A DNA stretch of 5,809 bases, taken from assembly GCA_029857975.1 (NCBI GenBank), contig JAOUFX010000234.1:1-5809 (forward strand), written 5' to 3'. Positions 1 to 5,269 of this stretch are shown piece after piece (position 1 is the stretch's first letter; each line of letters starts with the position of its first letter). The notes under the pieces were generated by a model, which worked only from the letters and a program-made list of their open reading frames with translations, did not search any database and had not been told where the DNA came from. The translations under genes were made by a program, and so were the position numbers. Source of the DNA: Deltaproteobacteria bacterium. Its GTDB lineage: Bacteria; Desulfobacterota; SM23-61.

Positions 1-910
1 ACATTAGCTTTTCCACATCGGCATTCTTTTCAAAAAACGGGCGTAAATAGCGAATATTGATCGGAGTAATGGCCGGAGCGGCCTCCTTATGAATCCGCGC
101 GGCCATGGCCAGCATTACGTCCACATCAACCGGCATCGGAAGCGACGTTTTGAGGACCAGATTAGCCGCCTGATTGCCGAGAAGAATTGCTCCGCTGATG
201 TGCAGAGCACATAGGCCCGGCACCATGACGCGAGGAGTGCAGGGTACGGCGATGGTCGGAGATAGCGCCAGGACCATGGCCTTCCCCACTTGGGAAGGGG
301 TTCCTCCTCTAAGTTCGGTCAGGACCGCTGCCGTGACGGCCGCCCCCGCTCCCAGCCCTTCCATGTTGCAGCCCGTCGTTTCCTTTCCCGCCCGGAAGAT
401 ACTGCCGATCTTCAAGATGAGGGCGGTTGCCTGGGCGATGCGTTCCCAGGGATATGGATGTTCCTGAAGCGCCCGGATAAGTCCGGTGTAGGGGCAGGAA
501 TCGCCGGTGCCCGCGCAGGGCCGTAAGCCTATCTCATGATTCCCCACCTCCGTCGCCAAGGTATAGGTCATGGCCCGGTTGATCAGTTCATCCTGGATCA
601 GCGCCAACCCTTGGCAATTCTCCCGCGCCAGATCCGAGGCTACCTTGCCCAGAAGAAAACTCTTTCCTTTGGTAAGACCGAGTTCGCAAGCACTGAGATT
701 ATGTTGAAAAGCATCCATGACGCTTTGCAGCAAGGCTTCATAGCCGAGCTTATCCTGAGCCATGGCCTGAGCGACAACAAGATGGCTCAAAGCCGCTTCC
801 CGGGCTTCGGCCATTTGAATCAACTCGCTCAAAGTATAGGGTTTTTCTGGGTCAGAATTGAACAGCGGAAGCAGTTTCTCCACCGTCTCTTTTAAAATAA
901 AGTCCTTCAT
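1..910 (-). CDS. Serine-dehydratase alpha-chain-like Fe-S lyase (partial, C-terminus off the left edge)
   Basis: The frame is open from the ATG at 910 to the window edge (303 codons) and translates to an L-serine ammonia-lyase alpha-chain (SdaAA)-type protein. Family signs seen: the CAGTGD stretch (residues 132-137), TTGCNMEGLGAGAA (178-191), ELRGGTP (199-205) and VPCTPRV...GLC (222-234). C181, C224 and C234 have nearly the spacing of the three cysteines that hold the [4Fe-4S] cluster in this family (43 and 10 here, about 42 and 11 in the classical enzymes). Members eliminate water or sulfide from hydroxy- or thiol-amino acids in the cytoplasm. The substrate loops differ from true SdaAA: the usual ATPTAGSAG is replaced by CAGTGDSCP, and the SISGAxGGCQAE region by FRAGKETTGCNME. 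No beta subunit is visible upstream. SdaAA is about 290-300 aa, so only a short tail should be missing. The ATG lies 30 nt after the preceding RraA-like gene with only a weak purine-rich ribosome site (AAGAG). Family membership is firm; serine as substrate is not. Confidence 0.85.
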   Translation of the reverse strand, partial: MKDFILKETVEKLLPLFNSDPEKPYTLSELIQMAEAREAALSHLVVAQAMAQDKLGYEALLQSVMDAFQHNLSACELGLTKGKSFLLGKVASDLARENCQGLALIQDELINRAMTYTLATEVGNHEIGLRPCAGTGDSCPYTGLIRALQEHPYPWERIAQATALILKIGSIFRAGKETTGCNMEGLGAGAAVTAAVLTELRGGTPSQVGKAMVLALSPTIAVPCTPRVMVPGLCALHISGAILLGNQAANLVLKTSLPMPVDVDVMLAMAARIHKEAAPAITPINIRYLRPFFEKNADVEKLM

Positions 911-940
911 AAAGCTCTTATTGCAGCACTGCCTTCGTTT

Positions 941-1606
941 CTATTTTTTGGACTGCAGGGAGTGATAATGATACTTTTCTCTCGCTTCTTTCAGCGAGAG
1001 TCCGCTGCGAACAGCCTCTTCGATTTGGTTTTCGGCCGTTTCGATTTCCAGGGCCAACTTTAAAACTTCCTCCGCCCTTTCGCGGGGAACCACCACAACG
1101 CCGCTGTCGTCCCCAATCATGATATCCCCTGGCTTGACCTGCGTCTTCCCGATGGAAACCGTTACGTTCATCGCCTCCACCATGACTCGATCTTTCCCGG
1201 TCATCATAAACCGGCCGCGGGTAAAGATCGGATACTTTTCCTTCAAGATGTTGGGAACGTCCCGGCAGACACCATCGATCACCGTTCCATGGATCCCTTT
1301 CCGCTGGGCCACCACAGTGAGGATGTCGCCCCACACGGTACAGTCCGTCCGCCCGTTATTATCCAGGACGATGACGTCTCCAGGCTGGGCAATATCGATA
1401 TAATCTCCGACAGTCCCTTTGACCTGCCCTACGGGCACATAACGAAGCGTAAAGGCCGGCCCAGCCATTTTGACCCCTGGTACAATAGGGAAAATGCCTT
1501 CACACCCTGCCCGTAACCCGAACCGGTCCAGGGCGTCCGAAATTGTGGAAGTAGAAAGAGGCAAAAAACCCTCGATCAATTTCTTATCTGGCCGCAAGAT
1601 TTCCAT
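941..1606 (-). CDS. RraA/HMG-aldolase-like protein, copy 2 (canonical D-x20-RD)
   Basis: A 221-aa protein of the RraA-like fold (RraA / 4-hydroxy-4-methyl-2-oxoglutarate aldolase / demethylmenaquinone-methyltransferase-like). The family core is present: LSTSTISDALDRFG near the N-terminus (17-30), PGDVIVLDNNG (75-85), WGDIL (92-96), VIDGVCRDV (109-117), VKPGDIMIGDDSGVVVVP (157-174) and a helical C-terminal tail. D94 and R115-D116 form the D-x20-R-D motif that binds the divalent metal and pyruvate enolate in characterised HMG/oxaloacetate aldolases. A metal-dependent retro-aldol cleavage or 2-oxoacid decarboxylation giving pyruvate is therefore plausible. The alternative is an RNase-E-inhibitor-like role, which is unlikely inside a catabolic operon. 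It begins 12 nt after the stop of the upstream paralogue with an AAGGAAG ribosome site that overlaps that stop, and is followed 30 nt later by the Fe-S lyase. Substrate unknown. Confidence 0.88.
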   Translation of the reverse strand: MEILRPDKKLIEGFLPLSTSTISDALDRFGLRAGCEGIFPIVPGVKMAGPAFTLRYVPVGQVKGTVGDYIDIAQPGDVIVLDNNGRTDCTVWGDILTVVAQRKGIHGTVIDGVCRDVPNILKEKYPIFTRGRFMMTGKDRVMVEAMNVTVSIGKTQVKPGDIMIGDDSGVVVVPRERAEEVLKLALEIETAENQIEEAVRSGLSLKEAREKYHYHSLQSKK

Positions 1607-1618
1607 GGAGTTCTTCCT

Positions 1619-2290
1619 TTATTTTTTAAGCATTTGTTCGTAGTTATATTTGCCGTCGACTTCGATAATATCCATCCCGGCGAGGATATCGGCTTTCATC
1701 CGCTCCTCCTTTTCGAGGATCATCTCCGCCGCGGAAAGCACTTCCTCCGCTTTCTCCGGAGGAATCACCACAATCCCGTTCACGTCCCCGACCAGGATAT
1801 CCCCCGGTCGAACCTGGATGTCTCCCAGGCGGATCGGACAGTTGAAATCCTCCTGCATGATCCTTCCCCGGGCTGTGATGGGAACGATTCCCCGCGCGAA
1901 GACGGGAAATCCTATCTCCTGGCAAAAATCCACGTCCCGGGCAGCTCCGTCAATGAACACCCCGGAAACCCCTTTCTTCTGCGCCGCACAGGAAAGAATC
2001 TCTCCCCAGCAGTTGTTATAGGTGTCGCCGCGATTATCGATGACGATGACGTCCCCGGCGTTAGCGGAAGCAATGGCATCAATGCCCAGGTGCCTTTTGG
2101 ATTTCATCATCCCGGCAGCTGTAATCTTGATCGTGACAGCCCGACCGATCACCTTGGGCATCCCAAAGAGGGGCCGAATGCCTATGACAGCTCCCCGCAA
2201 CCCAACCTTATCCAGGGCATCGGATAGATTGGTCGTGGAAAGTTTCTCGAAACGACTCCGGTAACTCCGATCGAAGATTTCAGCCTCCAT
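1619..2290 (-). CDS. RraA/HMG-aldolase-like protein, copy 1 (E-x20-RD variant)
   Basis: A 223-aa paralogue of the next gene downstream. Both share LSTxxxSDALDxxGLR at the start, GDVIVxDN in the middle, then WGxIL, an IDGxxRDV loop and a VxPGDIxxGDxxGxVVxP strand pair. Here the metal-site motif reads E97-x20-R118-D119: glutamate stands where copy 2 and characterised HMG aldolases have aspartate. It could still bind metal through the longer side chain. Family enzymes are homotrimers or hexamers acting in the cytoplasm. Two unlike copies side by side suggest either two successive reactions or a mixed oligomer (inference). The start ATG at 2290 has GGAG five nt upstream. A 66-nt gap separates it from the PreA-like gene; I see no terminator in that gap, so the genes are probably co-transcribed. 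Confidence 0.88.
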   Translation of the reverse strand: MEAEIFDRSYRSRFEKLSTTNLSDALDKVGLRGAVIGIRPLFGMPKVIGRAVTIKITAAGMMKSKRHLGIDAIASANAGDVIVIDNRGDTYNNCWGEILSCAAQKKGVSGVFIDGAARDVDFCQEIGFPVFARGIVPITARGRIMQEDFNCPIRLGDIQVRPGDILVGDVNGIVVIPPEKAEEVLSAAEMILEKEERMKADILAGMDIIEVDGKYNYEQMLKK

Positions 2291-2356
2291 ATGTTCTCCG
2301 CATCATCTGTATCAATTTAGCGTTTTGAAAAGGCACGCTCCTCCGCCCATGCCTTC

Positions 2357-3547
2357 TCATTTATAAAAGAGTTGCGGTGCCAAGGAAGGGCAGACCTCAG
2401 CGCACATTCCACAGACGTCACATTCCTTGGCGTTGATGACCGCACCCGCCTTGGTCAATGTGATGGCATCATAGAAGCAGCTTCTCAAGCAGACGCCGCA
2501 GCGAGTACATTTGGCCGTGTCAATCACCATCCCGATATTCGCGGGCTTGCGCGGGACTTCCGAAGTCTTAATCATATTCTTAAGAGCCAAGCCCCGGATG
2601 TCCTGGAGGCTCCGATACCCTTTTCCTTCCATCCAGGCGGCCATTTGATCCTGCCATTTTTGGCTGATTTTGTATCCCTGCATCATGATCCCGACGCTGG
2701 ATTGAACCAGGGTAGCCCCGGCCATGAGATAACGAACGATATCTTGCCAGTCCCATGTACCAAGCCCGGCAATAATCGGAATTTTCAACTCTTTCGCCGC
2801 TTGGCCGACCAATTTCAATCCGTAGCCAATAAGATAAGGCCCACCCCAGCCCCCTTGAGCTCCAAATTGAATCGGCTTGGCCGTCTCGATGTCAATCATG
2901 ATGCCGGAGAGTCTCGCCGACATATTCACAGCGTTGGCTCCAGCTTTTTCTACCTGCTTGGCTACCGCGACCGGGTCATTCGTTTGCGGAGTAATCTTTA
3001 CGCTAAAGGGTTTCTTGAGAACCCCTTGGCACGCCTTTACAAACTGATAGGTTAAATCAACCGCCCCAGCTCCCATGACGACGCCCATATCGGCCGCAAA
3101 AGGACAAGAGTTATTCAACTCTACGAAATCCGCCTTGGTTTCATTGACCATCTGGCACATGGTGATCCACTCGTCCATGGTCGCGCCGGACAGACTGGCA
3201 ATAATCACACCCGCGTCGCCCACTAGGTCTTTGGCTTGGTTAATATCTTTCATATAGGCATCATAATCCAGGCTCGAACATTCTTCTAAGGAACGAAGGG
3301 TGAAAGCATGAGGCAATTTTTCCGGATACCCCGGGAATTCTCTATAGTCAAAAAGTTTGAAGCGAGGTCTGGGAAATTGTCTCCCCAATTTTCCGCTTTC
3401 ACCAAAGAGAGATTTGGCAATGACTGCCCCTGCCCCCCCATCGATCCCCTTCTTCATCCCCCGGGCATGCATGGTGGGCGTAGCGGACCCCACGACAATG
3501 GGATTCTTGAATCGAACGCCTCCAATTTCTACTGAAAGATCAACCAT
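2357..3547 (-). CDS. PreA-like FMN oxidoreductase with C-terminal 2x[4Fe-4S] ferredoxin domain
   Basis: A 396-aa protein with a dihydroorotate/dihydropyrimidine-dehydrogenase-type FMN TIM barrel (about 1-315) followed by a bacterial ferredoxin domain (about 340-390). The ferredoxin cysteines are C347/350/353/357 and C376/379/382/386, two CxxCxxCxxxC sets. In the barrel, K45 (VIAK), N145-S147-C148 (NNSCP) and K184 (VKITP) match flavin-site and catalytic positions of dihydropyrimidine dehydrogenase; C148 is the expected proton donor. Residues that bind the pyrimidine in that enzyme (Asn-Thr of TATNT, Asn of FLNIE) seem replaced: SAR at 210-212 and no Asn in the AFTLRSLEE segment. A different cyclic or unsaturated substrate is therefore likely (alignment by eye, from memory of the mammalian enzyme). 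No PreT-type NAD(P)H partner is visible, so electrons may pass to or from ferredoxin or an unlinked partner. The ATG has AAAGGAGG at 3563-3556, eight nt upstream, inside the regulator gene, whose last codons it overlaps. Confidence 0.9.
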   Translation of the reverse strand: MVDLSVEIGGVRFKNPIVVGSATPTMHARGMKKGIDGGAGAVIAKSLFGESGKLGRQFPRPRFKLFDYREFPGYPEKLPHAFTLRSLEECSSLDYDAYMKDINQAKDLVGDAGVIIASLSGATMDEWITMCQMVNETKADFVELNNSCPFAADMGVVMGAGAVDLTYQFVKACQGVLKKPFSVKITPQTNDPVAVAKQVEKAGANAVNMSARLSGIMIDIETAKPIQFGAQGGWGGPYLIGYGLKLVGQAAKELKIPIIAGLGTWDWQDIVRYLMAGATLVQSSVGIMMQGYKISQKWQDQMAAWMEGKGYRSLQDIRGLALKNMIKTSEVPRKPANIGMVIDTAKCTRCGVCLRSCFYDAITLTKAGAVINAKECDVCGMCAEVCPSLAPQLFYK

Positions 3548-4304
3548 CTAAAGCCCCTCCTTTAATTTTTTCACTTCTTTTCTTTCGGGAACCTTTCGCC
3601 GAGCTTCTCTGTCTAACCTCCAAGGTTCTTTGGATATCCTGAATGTGCCTCAGCATCAAAGCCTGTGCTTTTTCCGGATGGCGATTCTTGATGGCGTGAT
3701 AAATATCCTGATGAAAATGAAGCGTGCTCTCCACGGGTTTAGCGGAGAGAACGATTGAAGAAATGTTATTTTCCATGATATCCATGATCGAATCAATCAT
3801 GAAGAAGATAACCGGGTTCTTGGACGCCTGGGCAATGATGCGATGAAATTCAAGGTTCAGAAGCCTGGCATCCTTGGGATTATTGCTTTTCAAACATTCT
3901 TTGGTCTCATGGATATTCTCCTTTATCTGTTCTAAAGAGCCTTCCCCTATCCGTTCATTGGCCAGCTTGACTGAATAAGGCTCGACCGCCATCCTGGCTT
4001 CGGTTAAATCGCAAACCTTAATATTGCCCATGGAGAACATATCTTGAAGGAAATGATTGACAATAATATTCGGGTCCCGAACGAATGCTCCCCCTTGGTT
4101 ACCCCTTTTAATTTCTAAAATACCGGAATATTCTAAAGTCCTCAAAGCTTCGCGGACCGTTACCCGGCTGGTCTCAAATTGTTCCATCAATTGCCGCTCG
4201 GAAGGCAGTTTATCTCCTATCTTGAGTTTCTTTTGAAAGATTACCTTCTTGATTTGATCAATGATTGCTTGGGAAATGCGCTCTGTACGTACCGATTTAA
4301 ACAT
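3540..4304 (-). CDS. FadR-subfamily GntR transcriptional regulator (FCD domain)
   Basis: A 254-aa regulator. The N-terminal winged helix (about 9-76) carries the GntR signature LPSERQLMEQFETSRVTVRE followed by ALRTLEYSGILEIKRGNQGGAFV. The C-terminal all-helical FCD effector domain (about 98-225) keeps the three metal-site histidines H154, H198 and H220. The usual aspartate of the D-x3-H motif is N150 here, which may weaken metal binding or change the ligand. FCD regulators sense small organic acids. As first gene of the operon and next to the promoter, it most likely represses itself and the enzymes until the substrate or an intermediate binds (inference). A lysine/arginine/serine-rich tail (231-254) extends past the domain. 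It is read from an ATG at 4304 with a GGAAG site just upstream, and ends with TGA overlapping the start of the PreA-like gene by 8 nt, which suggests translational coupling. Confidence 0.93.
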   Translation of the reverse strand: MFKSVRTERISQAIIDQIKKVIFQKKLKIGDKLPSERQLMEQFETSRVTVREALRTLEYSGILEIKRGNQGGAFVRDPNIIVNHFLQDMFSMGNIKVCDLTEARMAVEPYSVKLANERIGEGSLEQIKENIHETKECLKSNNPKDARLLNLEFHRIIAQASKNPVIFFMIDSIMDIMENNISSIVLSAKPVESTLHFHQDIYHAIKNRHPEKAQALMLRHIQDIQRTLEVRQRSSAKGSRKKRSEKIKGGALDG

Positions 4305-4334
4305 ATACTTCCCACTCTTGATAGCAGTTTCGTT

Positions 4335-4363
4335 TATATATATAAATGTTAGTCCTTTGTCAA
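4335..4363 (-). promoter_or_regulatory. Sigma-70 promoter of the leftward operon
   Basis: On the minus strand TTGACA (4363-4358) is followed after 17 nt by TATATA (4340-4335), inside a TATATATAAA run that allows one or two neighbouring registers. The predicted start is near 4328, leaving a leader of about 24 nt before the regulator ATG. That is too short for a riboswitch. Confidence 0.75.
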
Positions 4364-4375
4364 GAGAATAATGTA

Positions 4376-4390
4376 CAAATATTCAATTTG
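4376..4390. repeat. Small perfect palindrome upstream of the leftward promoter
   Basis: CAAAT, five nt, ATTTG: a perfect 5-bp inverted repeat lying 12 nt upstream of the -35 box, with a TGTACA palindrome (4372-4377) partly overlapping it. It could be an operator or activator site for the adjacent FadR-type regulator, but it does not fit the usual TnGTnnnACnA pattern of that family and AT-rich DNA yields such repeats by chance. Confidence 0.25.
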
Positions 4391-4447
4391 CTTGCCCCCC
4401 CTTCACTTTTCAATAGGTTGATGAATTTACTTTGATTAACGGAGCTC
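4391..4447. other. Intergenic DNA without a recognised feature
   Basis: A C-run (CTTGCCCCCCCTTC, 4391-4404) is followed by AT-rich DNA up to the sharp rise in G+C near 4441. I see no promoter pair, gene start or terminator in it. Confidence 0.4.
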
Positions 4448-4626
4448 GGACGGGAGGGTGATGAAAGAGGGGGCACCGGCGGGAAAAAGATCTGTTGCGA
4501 ACCCGTACTTGCCTTCCGCCAAGGAAGGCGGGATCGAAGGAAGGGAGGGCATTCTCGGCGGCAGCCCCGCCCTGTCCATTGAAAGGATTACCGCCTTGTG
4601 CTCCCGAGAGATTCACCCTCCCATCC
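4448..4626. repeat. Long imperfect hairpin 1 of a GC-rich element
   Basis: Outer pairing: 4448-4450 with 4624-4626, a C/A mismatch, then a perfect 10-bp stem GGGAGGGTGA (4452-4461) with TCACCCTCCC (4613-4622). Next come GGGGGCAC (4469-4476) with GTGCTCCC (4598-4605, one G-T), and GGCGG (4478-4482) with CCGCC (4591-4595). Inside lie two small hairpins: 4508-4532 (GCCTTCC, loop GCCAA, GGAAGGC, extended by two G-T and one C-G pairs) and 4557-4571 (GGCGG / CCGCC). About 26 outer pairs in a 179-nt span are hard to ascribe to chance. It may be a structured RNA or one half of a mobile hairpin element. Wobble pairs do not favour one strand consistently. Overlapping open frames on both strands show no family likeness and look spurious. 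Confidence 0.6.
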
Positions 4627-4646
4627 GGGCCGGGCAGTCTCTTCCC

Positions 4647-4834
4647 GGACCCGGCGGGGAGATGCTGCGCTGGGCCAAAAAGTGGTGGTTCTTCCATGAC
4701 CTGGAGCTTTACTTCCGCCGTTGTAGCAAAGGTATATGATTTTTGTGCTCTCTTTTTGCGGAGGCAAAGTGAAGGGGTGCAGAAAGGTTTGCTCCCACCG
4801 TTTGGCCGGCGCGCAGCACCTCCCCGCCGGGTCC
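4647..4834. repeat. Long imperfect hairpin 2 of the same element
   Basis: The arms pair over 15 perfect bp (4647-4661 with 4820-4834, GGACCCGGCGGGGAG / CTCCCCGCCGGGTCC). After an A/C mismatch, 8 bp follow (4663-4670 with 4811-4818), a 2x3 internal loop, and 7 bp GGCCAAA / TTTGGCC (4673-4679 with 4801-4807). Weaker pairing continues inward: GTGG / CCAC (4682-4685 with 4795-4798) and an apical stem 4706-4710 plus 4712-4718 with 4766-4770 plus 4758-4764. The whole 188-nt span can fold as one rod. It directly follows hairpin 1. TCCGGG (4624-4629) can pair with CCCGGA (4644-4649), which would compete with the bases of both rods. No A/T-rich end that would make it a simple terminator is present. 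Family unknown. Confidence 0.65.
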
Positions 4835-4898
4835 TGATAATCCTTCTGAAATCATGAGAGAAAATTAAAAGTGAAGCGGGGCAAGTATCGGATTCTCC

Positions 4899-4928
4899 TT
4901 GACACCTTTATGAAATCATACATATAAT
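4899..4928 (+). promoter_or_regulatory. Sigma-70 promoter of the EF-Tu-like / ECF ATPase operon
   Basis: TTGACA (4899-4904) and TATAAT (4923-4928), both perfect consensus hexamers, are 18 nt apart. Expected start near 4935, giving a leader of about 67 nt. A TGAAATCAT word in the spacer (4911-4919) also occurs at 4847-4855, a possible but weak operator pair. Confidence 0.8.
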
Positions 4929-4961
4929 TTCCCAAGAACCTTAAGGAAATCGAAGAAAATC

Positions 4962-4989
4962 TTTTCAAGCGGCCGTTACCGCTTGAAGA
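4962..4989 (+). promoter_or_regulatory. Leader hairpin abutting the Shine-Dalgarno
   Basis: TTCAAGCGG (4964-4972), loop CCGTTA, CCGCTTGAA (4979-4987) form a perfect 9-bp stem, extended by a T-G and a T-A pair to 11 bp. The last base pair uses the first A of AAAGGAGG (4989-4996), so the stem ends exactly where the ribosome site of the next gene begins. There is no following T-run, so it is not an intrinsic terminator. It is well placed to tune translation, or to protect the 5' end of the message. Confidence 0.6.
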
Positions 4990-5001
4990 AAGGAGGCAAA
5001 A

Positions 5002-5259
5002 ATGCCTGAACAAAAAGTGGGAGAAGTGATAAAATTCTTTTCCAAGGCCAGCGTTGCGGCCATCAAAGTTACGGAGGGGACCCTTAAGGTTGGAGACCGG
5101 ATTAAAATCAAGGGGCATACCACCGATTTTGATGATCAAATTCAGTCCATGCAGATCGAGAACCAGCCCGTGGAGAAAGCGGAAGCCGGGAATTTGATCG
5201 GGATCAAAGTAAAAGATCGCGTCCGGGAAAAAGATGTAGTCTGGAAAATCGTGGAATAA
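5002..5259 (+). CDS. Stand-alone EF-Tu domain-II-like beta-barrel protein
   Basis: An 85-aa protein that is almost wholly the second (beta-barrel) domain of translational GTPases: VGEVIKFFSKASVAAIKV (6-23), the turn GTLKVGDRIKIKGHTTDF (26-43), then a hydrophobic strand with SMQIE (49-53), and AGNLIGIKVKDRVREKDVVWKI near the end. No G-domain motifs (GxxxxGK, DxxG, NKxD) exist, so it cannot hydrolyse GTP. Small 'translation elongation factor-like' proteins of this kind are annotated in anaerobes, with no role known to me. The barrel could bind RNA or a partner protein; a similar barrel closes U32-peptidase-type tRNA/rRNA hydroxylation proteins. AAAGGAGG (4989-4996) lies five nt before the ATG, giving a firm start. 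It is first in its operon, ten nt before the ABC ATPase, and follows a structured leader. Confidence 0.85.
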   Translation: MPEQKVGEVIKFFSKASVAAIKVTEGTLKVGDRIKIKGHTTDFDDQIQSMQIENQPVEKAEAGNLIGIKVKDRVREKDVVWKIVE

Positions 5260-5263
5260 GGAG
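5258..5263 (+). promoter_or_regulatory. Ribosome binding site that fixes the ATPase start
   Basis: AAGGAG overlaps the TAA stop of the EF-Tu-like gene and sits six nt before ATT at 5270. The downstream frame has a TAG at 5237-5239 and no ATG, GTG or TTG between it and 5270. The site therefore points to ATT as start codon. The nearest conventional in-frame candidate, TTG at 5288, has no such site in front of it. Confidence 0.6.
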
Positions 5264-5269
5264 AAAAGC

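Noticed and set aside
536..895. 119-codon plus-strand frame
   Set aside because: Antisense shadow of the Fe-S lyase gene, which has clear family motifs in the minus frame.
1634..2227. 197-codon plus-strand frame
   Set aside because: Antisense shadow of the first RraA-like gene; Pro/His/Asp-rich with no family likeness.
2291..2356. Terminator or separate promoter between the PreA-like and first RraA-like genes
   Set aside because: Only a weak GCGT/ACGC pairing without a T-run and no convincing promoter hexamer pair; the gap is treated as internal to the operon.
2372..3055. 227-codon plus-strand frame
   Set aside because: Antisense to the PreA-like gene, whose cysteine motifs and barrel residues show the true frame.
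4448..4834. Known structured RNA (RNase P, tmRNA, 6S, SRP, cobalamin, TPP, c-di-GMP or Moco riboswitch)
   Set aside because: I looked for their conserved boxes as I remember them and found none, and the block lies upstream of the rightward promoter, so it need not be in that transcript. A covariance-model search would settle it.
4410..4857. Open frames on both strands through the GC-rich block (minus 4410-4697; plus 4458-4739 and 4495-4857)
   Set aside because: They overlap each other, have no recognisable domain, are rich in Gly/Pro/Arg as expected of GC-rich non-coding DNA, and follow the inverted-repeat structure. The GTG at 4458 has its purine run only a base or so away, too close for a ribosome site.
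4962..4996. Intrinsic terminator or attenuator before the EF-Tu-like gene
   Set aside because: The stem is followed by AAAGGAGG, not a T-run.
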